Positions 35,895 through 46,579 of a DNA stretch of 64,000 nt are shown here, piece by piece. The notes beneath the pieces are model-generated. The model saw nothing but the letters and a program-made list of their open reading frames with translations, was not told the DNA's origin and searched no databases. The position numbers were made by a program, and so were the translations under genes. Source of the DNA: Aldrovandia affinis. Lineage: Eukaryota; Chordata; Actinopteri; Notacanthiformes; Halosauridae. Every line of letters starts with the position of its first letter. Position 1 is the first letter of the stretch. The DNA lies in NCBI GenBank assembly GCA_029706075.1, contig JAINUG010000114.1, positions 2,418,001 through 2,482,000 of the forward strand, in the 5' to 3' direction.

Positions 35895-37490
35895 GTGGAC
35901 AAAAAAGCAAGTTAATGCGATAATAAGGCGTTAACGCAAATTCATTTTAACGCCACTATTTTTTTTTTACGCATTAACGCACGTTATGTTTTGATGACCG
36001 ATGACCCATAGTTTAGGAATCAACTAGCATTAACGTTAAGTCAGATGGCGATAGCAAGTAACAATGGATAAAGAAAAAGGTATTTTGAATGGCAAGTTCA
36101 GCTACAAAGCCCTGCCCTGGTCGTCAAGACCAAAGTTATTTGCAGTTACCTGTTGATGTGAATTGAGTTACCACCGGAGTAGGTACATCTAGTCTCAAAT
36201 ACCATTTGTTAGCCAAGCACACAGCTAATGCAGACAGCCCCGTTAGCCCCGAAACATCTCGCTGGCGGCAGATTACGATCGATAGTGTGCGAGGGAAACC
36301 CCTGGACAACACTACAAGCAGCAAGCTTTCAACAGCAATAGCTAAATGGGTGGCTACAGCTTGCAGGCCAATTAACATTGTGGAGGACAAGGGTCTGCGT
36401 GAAATAATTCTGATCGCATCCAACGACTGCACTTATGAATTGCCTTCGAGAGCCACCACTGTATCGAAGATACACAACTTGTATGAAGACCAGAAAGCAA
36501 AAGTAGCGGAGGAGTTGGGACAGACTACGATGGTTGCGCTCACTGGAGACTATTGGACTTCACTCAGCAATCACAGTTACCTCAGGGTAACTGACCAGCA
36601 GTGGCAACTTCGGTCGCATGCTTTGACTGTTATGAAGACAGAGGGGAGGAATTTTGCTGAAGCGTGCGCCGAGAACTTTATGCAAGTAGCCAAACAGTGG
36701 AACATAAAGTCAGCACAATCACCACCGATAGTGCGCGCAACATGATGAAATAGAAGTATAGCCTAACTGTTGTATCCAAAGAAATGGAAGTATAGCCTAA
36801 CTGCAATATCCTAGTTTGAGTCCTAGTTCTGTATTATACTCCCTTTCCACTGTTTCCTGCTCACTTTATTTATTGTTTGTTTTATTTTGTATCATCCTGT
36901 TTTGATCCCACATAGTAGAAGGGGATGTTTTTGTGAGCCTTTATTTTCCCCATGTGAGGTTGGACACAATTACATTGTGTGATTTGCTTTAGAAGTGCGA
37001 GGGATCCAGGGAATGATCTTTGAGTAATGGAAAATTTAGCTGACCAATGTACCTGTTGTACAATGTGTCTGTTGTTGCGATGCATTGAGGTCCATCGTTA
37101 ATGCTTTAAAAAACGTTTTAGTAAACCTTTATAAGTGTAAAGTTGGAAAGACTACATTGTGTGAGTACTCATATTACTAAGTAATGTTAAATTAAATGTA
37201 GCAGGTCGGTATGCCCATCTGTTGTTGCCTGTTGGGCATGAGTTTGCCATGTTATTATTTGAGCATATTTTTTAATGCTAAATGCAGCACCTTTGAGGGT
37301 TTCTGGACAATATTTGTCATTGTTTTGGGTTGTTAATTGATTTCCAATAAACATACATTTGCATAAAGCAAGCAGATTTGTCCACTCCCATGTTGATAAG
37401 AGTATTAAACACTTGAAAAATATCCCTTTAAGGTGCATTTTGAACAGATAAAAAATGTGCGATTAATTTGCGATTAATCTGTTTGTGACA
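35895..37490 (+). mobile_element. ZBED-type hAT transposon remnant
   Basis: A frame at 36206-36745 starts with the end of a BED zinc finger (SSLKYHLLAKHTAN, counting from just upstream). It continues with the hAT/ZBED transposase body: AIAKWVATACRPINIVEDKG, LIASNDCTYELPSRATTVSK, VALTGDYWTSLSNHSYL, RNFAEACAENFMQVAKQWNI. The normal protein continues through a DDE core and dimerisation domain, which are absent. The flanks carry GCGTTAACGC / TGCGATTAATTTGCGATTAA words typical of the terminal regions of this hAT group. It is a truncated relic, not a domesticated zbed gene: there is no intact ORF of the right length. Confidence 0.8.
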
Positions 37491-37620
37491 GATGAAACTA
37501 GCAATTCCACTACAGCCCAGGTGTATTTTCGCTACACCAGATTAGAAAGCAATATGTCTTCAGAAGTAGCACTCTGTCTCACTAATGTGTGTTTATTTTC
37601 ATTGCCAGTTCTTAACTGTA

Positions 37621-39181
37621 CAGCCGTGGCCAAAAGTTTTGAGAATGACACAAGTATTGGTTTTCACAAAGTTTGCTGCTTCAGTGTTTTTAGATCTTTT
37701 TGTCAGATGTTACTATGGTATACTGAAGTATAATTACAAGCATTTCACAAGTGTCAAAGGCTTTTATTGACAATTACATTAAGTTTATGCAAAGAGTCAA
37801 TATTTGCAGTGTTGACATTTCTTTTTCAAGACCTCTGCAATTCGCCCTGGCATGCTGTCAATTAACTTCTGGGCCACATCCAGACTGATGGCAGCCCATT
37901 CTTGCATAATCAATGCTTGGAGTTTGTCAGAATTTGTGGGTTTTTGTTTGTCCACCCGCCAGTTGAAGATTGACCACAAGTTCTCAATGGGATTAAGGTC
38001 TGGAGAGTTTCCTGGCCATGGACCCAAAATTTCGATGTTTTGTTCCCCGAGCCACTTAGTTATCACTTTTGCCATATGGCAAGGTGCTCCATCATGCTGG
38101 AAAAGGCATTGTTCATCACCAAACTGTTCTTGGATGGTTGGGAGAAGTTGCTCTCGGAGGATGTTTTGGTACCATTCTTTATTCATGGCTGTGTTCTTAG
38201 GCAAAATTGTGAGTGAGCCCACTCCCTTGGCTGAGAAGCATCCCCACACATGAATGGTCTCAGGATGCTTTACTGTTGGCATGACTGATGGTAGCGCTCA
38301 CCTTTTCTTCTCCGGACAAGCTTTTTTCCGGATGCCCCAAATAATCGGAAAGGGGATTAATCAGAGAAAATGACTTTACCCCAGTCCTCAGCAGTCCAAT
38401 CCCTGTACCTTTTGCAGAATATCAGTCTGTCCCTGATGTTTTTCCTGGAGAGAAGTGGCTTCTTTGCTGCCCGTCTTGACACCAGGCCATCCTCCAAAAG
38501 TCTTCGCCTCATTGTGCGTGCAGATGCACTCACACCTGCCTGCTGCCATTCCTGAGCAAGCTCTGCACTGGTGGTGCCCCGATCCCGCAGCTGAATCAAC
38601 TTTAGGAGACGGTCCTGGCGCTTGCTGGACTTTCTTGGGCGCCCTGAAGCCTTCTTCACAACAATTGAACCTCTCTCCTTGAAGTTCTTGATGATCCGAT
38701 AAATGGTTGATTTAGGTGCAATCTTACTAGCAGCAATATCCTTGCCTGTGAAGCCCTTTTTGTGCAAAGCAATGATGACTGCACGTGTTTCCCTGCAGGT
38801 AACCATGGTTAACAGAGGAAGAACAATGATTTCAAGCACCACTCTCCTTTTAAAGCTTCCAGTCTGTTATTCTAACTCAATCAGCATGACAGAGTGATCT
38901 CCAGCCTTGTCCTCATCAACACTCTCACCTGTGTTAACGAGAGAATCACTGACATGATGTCAGCTATTCCTTTTGTGGCAGGGCTGAAATGCAGTGTAAA
39001 TGTTTTTTGGGGGATTAAGTTCATTTTCATGGCAAAGAGGGACTTTGCAATTAATTGAAATTCATCTGATCACTCTTCATAACATTCTGGAGTATATGCA
39101 AATTGCCATCATAAAAACTGAGGCAGCAGACTTTATGAAAATTAATATTTGTGTCATTCTCAAAACTTTTGGCCATGGGTG
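37621..39181 (-). mobile_element. Tc1/mariner element, near full length, D-35-E type
   Basis: It is bounded by TA (37619-37620 and 39182-39183) and inverted ends CAGCCGTGGCCAAAAGTTTT / AAAACTTTTGGCCATGGGTG. On the minus strand a transposase starts near 38842 or just after it (MVTCRETRAV). It has a helix-turn-helix (GKDIAASKIAPKSTIYRIIK), the GRPRKSSKR linker and WTAEDWGKVIFSD with the first catalytic Asp. A second block at 37797-38282 has FQHDGAPCH (second Asp) and [11 protein letters not shown] (Glu). From that D to that E there are 35 residues. The two blocks are in different frames, and a GAA-to-TAA type stop follows IFSD directly. It is inactive but otherwise complete at 1561 bp. Confidence 0.93.
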
Positions 39182-39189
39182 TATAAGAG

Positions 39190-39785
39190 ACACACTCCTT
39201 ATAACCCAGAGTGGATCATTATTTGCCAATTCTGCTTTCATAGGTAAATCAAAGGGTCTGCTTAAAGTGATATAATACCAGTTTTCCTTTGTTCACTTAC
39301 AGTATGTCATTTTGTTTTGCCTAAGTAAGTTGCTTTCTGTTTCCCAGTTAAGCTGTATACATAATCATACCAATGGAGGCCTGATAATATTGTTTTTTCC
39401 ACAGATTGTTCTAGTTGCGGTAAAACATGCAGTGTTGCTGCTCCCTCTGTATTGATGCAGGACATTCAAGCATAGCTTTGCCCAAGAGCTTGGGAAACTC
39501 ATTTCCTATCTGCTTGACCTCCTGAGCTGGTATTAAAACACTGTAACAATAGCAAGGTCAGCCAAAGTCTCCATAAACAGAGTGTAGACAATACCAGCAT
39601 TCATTTTTCACATTGGGCTACAGAAATCACACAAATGATTTCCAAGTTACCCATAAAAATCTCAATAAATCTATCACCAGAAGGGGCCCTTGGCATGCAA
39701 TCAGTAATCTTACATTGAGGGCATTTCCAGGAGCAGGGAAAACCATGTTAAACCACACACTGTTTATGATACTGTAGCAAGATGT
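39190..39785. other. unassigned DNA
   Basis: AT-rich sequence with no recognised gene or repeat. Confidence 0.4.
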
Positions 39786-39789
39786 ATTG

Positions 39790-39895
39790 TCAAGAAGAAG
39801 GATGGGTTTAGTGCTTAGAGATGCCCAAAGGTTGTGGGTTCGATTCCCAACTGCTGTTGAACCCTTGATGAAATGATTCTGTTAAAACCTGGCAC
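39790..39895 (+). repeat. tRNA-SINE fragment
   Basis: A B box-like GTGGGTTCGATTCCC lies at about 39834-39848 and is followed by TGAACCCTTGATG, related to the SINE at 45104. The head is partial and the tail is lost. Confidence 0.5.
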
Positions 39896-39899
39896 AAGT

Positions 39900-42800
39900 A
39901 AAAACATTTTTTGTAGCACTCCAAATATATTTTCTGTAAATCCAAATTTAAATGTTACAGATTACCATCAAAGCACACAGTAATTATCTGCAGCATCTTC
40001 CATCACACTGTGATGTTATTGTTGTGACATTTACAAATATCAAGCTCTTCGCGTGTTACATCCAAATCATTACAAACACACCAAAAACATTATGTCAAAA
40101 TGTCTATCAGTACTGAAAGTCTCTTTGCAAATCATTCAACAGTCTGCCTATTTCACGGTGCTCTGCATGCATGCATATGAGTCCTCAATGCACATATAGA
40201 AGAGTAGTCTCTCTTGCACAGGCCTTACGTCTCCTTGTAACATGTATGCATACCTTAAGTAGGGTTTCAATACCAAACCACTGGCTTTATTGCTTAGAAA
40301 ATCCCACCATATCATTATGTGAATTTATTGACTTGTTTTCTGCAGACCTGCGTAACATCAATTCCTCCCCAATTCTGTCCTATTCACTCTTATACATATA
40401 TGCACAGATTATGGAAAACGACAAGGGTAAGTTCATTCTTTTTAAAGGAAGAAACCAGGCTTAGCAGATTCAGGGTTTGTAAAAAAAAATAAAAGTGCAG
40501 TTCTAGGTAATTGCTGGCCACGTCTTGGTTTCTGTCTGCAATTAACGATGACATATCACATCAGTTCTTTGGTCTAGTGGATTCCCATTAAACTCTTCCC
40601 AGCTAGTGTTAATACCACACAGTTTCTGGTGTTGTTACTGCTTACAGAGAATGTATAGACCTTTTTTTTTATCATTTCCTCCACACCAGTTGTCCATCAT
40701 AGTTTGTGTGGTATGCAGTTGAATGTCTTATTTGTTATATGTTATTTGTCCCTACCATAATTGACCTTTGGTCTTGGCAAGGTCTGTAAAATGTTGGGAA
40801 GGATAAGGGGTGCCTGTGGGCAGTGGGGTATGGAGTGGGTGGGGGGCACCTGAACATTACTCCTGAATAAAGAAAATGGATGTGCATGGCAGGTAAGGGG
40901 CACCAGTGAGACTCTTAATCCCCTACAGCATCTGAAGCAGCAGCCAGTAGTCTCTATTATGCCCTTAAAAGATAAGGTTAATGTTATGCCGGGATCTGCA
41001 TAAGTATTTCTGCCATGAATCTCGCTAAAGGTCAGACACATTTATTGTCTCTTTTGATATTTCATCCAGGCTCCACCATCTGAAAAAAATAATAAAAATT
41101 TTAAAAAAAATTTTAAAAATCACTGGGGAACAAGTCGAGTCAAGACTTTTCAGTAAACTGTCAAGACAGTATGAATGTACAATCGCAAGTAGAACATTTA
41201 ATTAATAGTCAATGACATATGTATACACCCAAAACAAGTCTAACCCTTTTTATATTGGACCTGTTAGCTTTATGTGTATTTAAATAATCAAAAAAATAAA
41301 AACAATTGATCACAAAAACACTTTTTGAGGAGCCATTTTGAGGAGTGGCGCTCAAGTCTATGGAGATTGTTGTGTTGAAAGGTGCCACTTCAAATTAATT
41401 CATTAATGTTGGGAAAAAGGGCTTACACAGTAAGTCCTTTCAGCAGCTGTGAGCCCCTGTCCCTACTCCACCGGGAGCCGGTAGCTCAACAGTATCCACT
41501 CGTGTATGGGTGTAATTGCTGATTTACTCAGAGTTTTGAGAATGCGGCAATCATCAACAGAGGAAATGTGTGGGTGATAGGGTGAGGTAAATACCATGAG
41601 CTTCACTAACCTGTGGAATGCATGGGATGTTCAAGTCTGGTTAAATTAGAAGAGCTGTGGATCAAGGCATGGCGCTTAATTGGTTGTAAAACAGGTGGAA
41701 TTACCTCTTTTCACTTCACCTTTTATTTTATTCAGTATACCGGCACAGTAACCTAACACACTGCCCCATTCAACAGAACAATAAAAACAACTAAACACAA
41801 AATATGGTAAAGATATGCAAAATAGACTAGTTACCATATTAATTATATGTAAACTGAAATAGTCATTTGGTTTGATATGCCCCACCAGTGCAGGAAATTG
41901 TGTAGGGCTATTTTTGATAAATGTTGGTAAATTGTTTACAAAACTGTACCGATTTTACCACTGAATGGCAGGCTTCTTAAATGTATATAAGAGTAGGCAT
42001 CACAACACAGCCCAAATAAAATCAAAATGTACATTATTACATAACTCTCTGTTTACGCTACTTTTTGGCATGGTTACTGTATGTTATTATCTCATTTTCA
42101 GGCCAAGTGAATGGAATTTATGTCCTTCAGACTGTTTTCTCATTCATGCCTTTACAAATGCTGTACCTAAAGGAAAAAATTGCTTTGGAATGGGGAGTGG
42201 GGGGAAATATCAGGGTGAGGGTAAATCTATTGTACACACTTTGTGCACGTGATAGAAACACATTGTGACTAATGGAAGTGCAGAAGGAGTCCAGTTTAAC
42301 CTGTAAACAACACAAAGATGCACGTTCATGCCCTCTGAGAAAAAAAAGGATGCTGCACTTTTTTAAAGTGTATTTTTAAACGCGTGCGTGTGGTTGTGAA
42401 TTTTAGTCAGTTGCTACATGGGATGCGCCCACAGAATACACATGGACTGGTTATGGAGGCTTGGGATGACAGAGAATAAAGATGAGCTGATTCTGAAAGA
42501 CAGAGAACGACGTGAACACAGCCCCTGGGACCCCCTCTCCACCCACTGCTCGAGGGCTCCGGCATATACAAAACGTAGTCTTCATTTACAGTAATTATAA
42601 ACATAATAATAGGAGATAAATAGGCTCAGTCCAGTTCCCCTCCTAGCAAGGTGGGGATAACTTCAAAGATAACAATAATGGTGAAGGATTTCAGGGCTTG
42701 TGTCTTCAGTGTAACCAGAGTTATACATTGAGAACAGAGAATATACATTGAGAGGTTAACTAACCTGTCCTGCAAAATTTGTAATTGGATAGTCTGTTGG

Positions 42801-45100
42801 CCATTTTTATATATTTGTATTTTTATATGTCGTTGGTTCTGTTTGTAGGCTCTACAGAAGAAACAACTAACATTAAGCTATTTTACTATCTAAATTATAT
42901 TCACCTTTTTAAACAAATTCCCAATTCGCTAAAGCACATGCATAAATTTGCCATAATTTCAGCCTGTTCTAGAAGGACAAACTGTAGCAGGAGTCGGAAT
43001 GACACACTGTTGCATGTTATAATGGCACACTGCAGTAGGTGTTCTAAAAAGAGACCGTATAAGTCAAATCTTTCATCTGGCATATAGACCATACTAGGTG
43101 GTTGTCTATATGCCAGATGAAAGATTTGAGTCCTAGTGTGGGGCAGGCACTGGTGACAGGTGTATTTGTGTCTCTACAAGGGGGCTACAAACATTGAGAC
43201 TTCAAACAGAAATCCATTGGATCATTTTTGATTCATGTCATCTTAAAGAGGCCCATTTCACAGGAGTGCGTCACTTGAGAGGAGAGCGCTGAAGTGCAGA
43301 TGAAGCCTCGTCTCTGTGCTTCCACAACAGGGGCCTCACCCACTCTCCCTGGGGGCTGATGTCAATCTACAAATCAACCTGGAAGGCCAATGATGTTTCA
43401 CAAAGTGATTTTGGGTCCATCTGCACATCATCGCTCAGTACACAGTTGTCTCTTTCTGCTTTTCAATGTACCATTTTATTTATTTATTTCCCCCCACATT
43501 GTGATATCCCTATTTCTTCAAGCTTTCTGCAAATAGTTGATAAAATCAAGAATTCCTTTGTCTGCAATTTGAAAATCAACTATTGTTCAAATGTCTGGAA
43601 TTGTTCTAATGTCCTGAAGTAGGAAGCTAGGGAGGCTGGGAAGAAAGAATTTCCTGCCATCAGACGCTTCCTGTCCGATTGGCATGTGCACAGTCTGAGC
43701 TTGATTTGAGAAGCTGGTGGCTCCTGCTCATTTGATTCAGGACAGAGAGAGCAGTTAGCAGTACAATCCTTCTGAATCATCCCACTGTGGAGTGAGGTTT
43801 GGCCCTGAAAGGCTCCTGTTAACCTTTCAGACTGAACTTCAAAGGTGAAACAGAAAGGGTGGGAAGGCCATGCCCATCACATAACTAATTTAACAGCTGA
43901 ACATGTTTCAGGGTCCGCAATGCTGTTGTACAACTAAAAAACACTGGTCTTTCCGGGATATTGTTTTGAATTGTAGATCTTTTACAGGGGTTGAAACAGT
44001 AATAGATTAGGAGTGATGTGGATGATTGATTCATGAACCTGTAGGTGATTTCTCCAGCTACTGATAATCTGAAAATCAGAGCTAAAAATTCTAGCATGTT
44101 CTGTGTGTCTGGAATAATGAAGATATATGACTGCCACCAGAGAGATTGAGTCAGTGATTTATCTGTCTTTTAACACAATCGAGTGCATTCACCCTAATTT
44201 ATTTATCTTTTCTGCATTAAAATTTACAACCCTGATTTAAATACCAAGCTCTGCTCAGGAGCTGTGACTACTTTGTTGGATGAGAATATAAGAGCCTTTT
44301 CACCATCTAGTGGTAATATTGCTCAGTCTTTCATTCAGTACAGTACACTACTATTTCTATAGCTGCTTAATACAAAATACAAAAATGACCTATACTCTTC
44401 TCTTACACTCCGTTTGTCTCAATGCCTTCGCGATAAAGAATGTTGGATATTTTTGTTACAGTTATACTGCCATCTGTTTGAGAAATAAGAAACTGCACCT
44501 AAATAATGACAAAATATTAATGTGAGTATTTCGCACATGAAATAAATCTGCAGGTGTAGACTTGTTTTGGGGCAAAAAAAAAATCTTCAGTTTTCAGTTG
44601 ATTGGAAACGTGTGTGGCAGTAAATGTCAGTTAGCAATATGACTGATCCCTGCTCTTTCCCTGTGAGAAATGAATCTGCGTTCCACAGTCAAATTATTAT
44701 TCAAATACCTTTACATAAACATTAGAATAAATAGTTCATTTTTCATAGAGGGAGAAATAAATTCTGGTCTGACATCGTACAAATGTTTGCTGGGATCTGT
44801 GCCCATGGATGTTATATAGACTAGATATTGCTCTACGGTGTGAAATATTTTCCAAATAGTGTGTTAGAATATATCCTCACAGGGCAAATTATCCTGCTTG
44901 ATTGAGGTTTGTACATGAGTCTAATTACATGACTGTGATGCACCTTTGTTTGTGGAGGTCAGACCAAACAAAAAACAGAAACCAATTTGGCAAAGCTTTA
45001 AAGACCAGCCAAGAAGAGAACTGAACTATATAGTAACTATTTTTACAAAAACTAATCTTGAAACTGATTCCTTGTGAAAAATGGGAATAATACACCCCAT
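39900..45100. other. unassigned DNA with one perfect hairpin
   Basis: No exons or dated repeats are recognised over these 5 kb. A 26-bp perfect inverted repeat is at 43064-43129 (listed apart). A palindromic homeodomain-type word, TAATTCATTA, is at about 41396-41405. Confidence 0.4.
43064..43129. repeat. perfect 26-bp inverted repeat (hairpin, 14-nt loop)
   Basis: The left arm (43064-43089) and right arm (43104-43129) are exact reverse complements over 26 bp, beginning TCAAATCTTTCATCTGGC on the left. The loop of 14 nt is CATACTAGGTGGTT. The flanks do not pair. The size is like that of a pre-miRNA stem, but a perfect stem is also what a small inverted duplication would give. Confidence 0.95.
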
Positions 45101-45103
45101 AGT

Positions 45104-45335
45104 AAGGCTGCAGTGTTAGCATAATGGTTAAGGAACTGAGCTTGTAATGCAAAGGTTGCAGGTTCGATTCCCAGGTGGGGACACTGCCGTTGTACCCTTG
45201 AGCAAGGTACTTAACCTGAATTGCTTCAGTAAAAAATATTCAGCTGTATAAATGGATTGTATGTAAAGAAATGCAAACTGTATAAGTCGCTCTGGATAAG
45301 AGCATCTGCTAAATAACTCAAATGTAAATGTAAAA
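45104..45335 (+). mobile_element. tRNA-derived SINE with L2-type 3' tail
   Basis: The head has GTTAGCATAATGGTTAAGGA and a B box (GCAGGTTCGATTCCC, near 45159). It is followed by ACACTGCCGTTGTACCCTTG, AGCAAGGTACTTAACCTG and the 3' tail AAGTCGCTCTGGATAAGAGC then ATCTGCTAAATAACT. This tail is shared with fish L2 LINEs that mobilise such SINEs. It is close to full length and only slightly decayed. Confidence 0.88.
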
Positions 45336-46104
45336 ATGTAGTTATGTCAAATATTTGAACACTAACTTCAATTATTTGTCATAGTACCACAATCATTAGT
45401 AATCACATTTCAGTCCCACAAAATTCCAACAATTGCACAATTGCACAATCATCTTTATTTTGTTCAGAATAATTGCTTTTTCCTTTTCACCCCAGTATAT
45501 TAGTAACAATGGTGAGGATGATGATGATGACTTACTGTTAAGCAAATTGTATTGTGTCTGCAGTATGAAGTTAAACTCATGAGTCAAAATTCTTCAATTA
45601 AAAATTGATATTGATATGACTTAACAAATAAAATAAATACAAATAAGGGTTCCAATTTTATTGACTTTTCCAGCAGTAGATGAAACAATACTGATAATGA
45701 ATTCAATGGAAATGCAAATGACTGATCTGCTGTGCTGTGGAGATTTCATTAGCATACCTGGGTAATTCAGGGGCAGCATTCAGCCCCACTAAAATGTGCT
45801 TTGTCTTAAAAATGTGCTACTGCGACATTTGATGCAGGAAGAGGGGCAGATTTAGTCATAATGGTGCAGGGATCACTCCCACTGATAGCCCTCTCACCGG
45901 TAACAAGCAGACACATGGGACAACTCAGCAAGTTCAGTGCAGCTGAGAATGACGTAAGCTAGACATTTTGCCTTAGAAACATATTAAATGTCATGTCTCT
46001 CTTATAGTAGATTATGAACTCACATAGCCTGCCTGTGGGTGGTGAGACACCTGCAGTCGGCCTAACACCTGCCACCCCCTGGCTCATACAGGAAATTGAA
46101 ACGG

Positions 46105-46575
46105 GTTATCCTTGGAGGATAACAACCCTGTACCCTCCTGTTTCTTGGCTGAAGCTAAGCAGGGCAGGGCTTGGTTAGTAGAAACATCATCAGTAAATGA
46201 AGGTGCTGTTAGAATGTGTTGTTGGGCCTGTAGGGAGCAGTCTTCTCTCTGGTTTAAGCAGAAGACAAATGTTCCAGTGCAGTGACAAGTTCACTGTGCT
46301 GCAGGAGACACTTTGCAGATGAGACATCACCGTGGTCATGAAAGATCCAAATTTACTTGTCTCAATCTGGCCATCTAATTATCCCCCAGATTCATTGGTT
46401 AAATAAATCCCTCCCTTTTGGTCTCAGATGATGTGTGGGCTGTGTACTGGTGCAAAATGGATGCTGTGCATCACACAGGTAATTGCTACGCATTTGTGGT
46501 GGCTGGGTCAAGTTACCCTTCTCCTTTTAAACCATTTGGAATTTCATGAATTGTGATGAATCCATGTGAATAAAT
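46105..46575 (+). mobile_element. 5S rRNA-derived SINE (SINE3 type), decayed
   Basis: The head has the words of a 5S rRNA internal promoter (GAAGCTAAGCAGGGCAGGGC, TTGGTTAGTA). After it come body words of the fish 5S-derived SINE: CAGTGCAGTGACAAGTTCAC, GTGCTGCAGGAGACACTTTG, GATGAGACATCACC, then GGTGCAAAATGGATGCTGTG and TTTGTGGTGGCTGGGTCAAG. The 3' end is worn. It is not a 5S rRNA gene because the rest of the 5S sequence is missing. Confidence 0.8.
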
Positions 46576-46579
46576 ACAG

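Noticed and set aside
36206-36745. A zbed-like host gene
   Set aside because: The frame covers only part of the protein, lacks the DDE and dimerisation regions and has hAT-type flanks. It is a transposon relic.
46120-46200. 5S rRNA-like sequence
   Set aside because: Only the internal promoter part is similar and SINE body sequence follows, so it is not a 5S rRNA gene.
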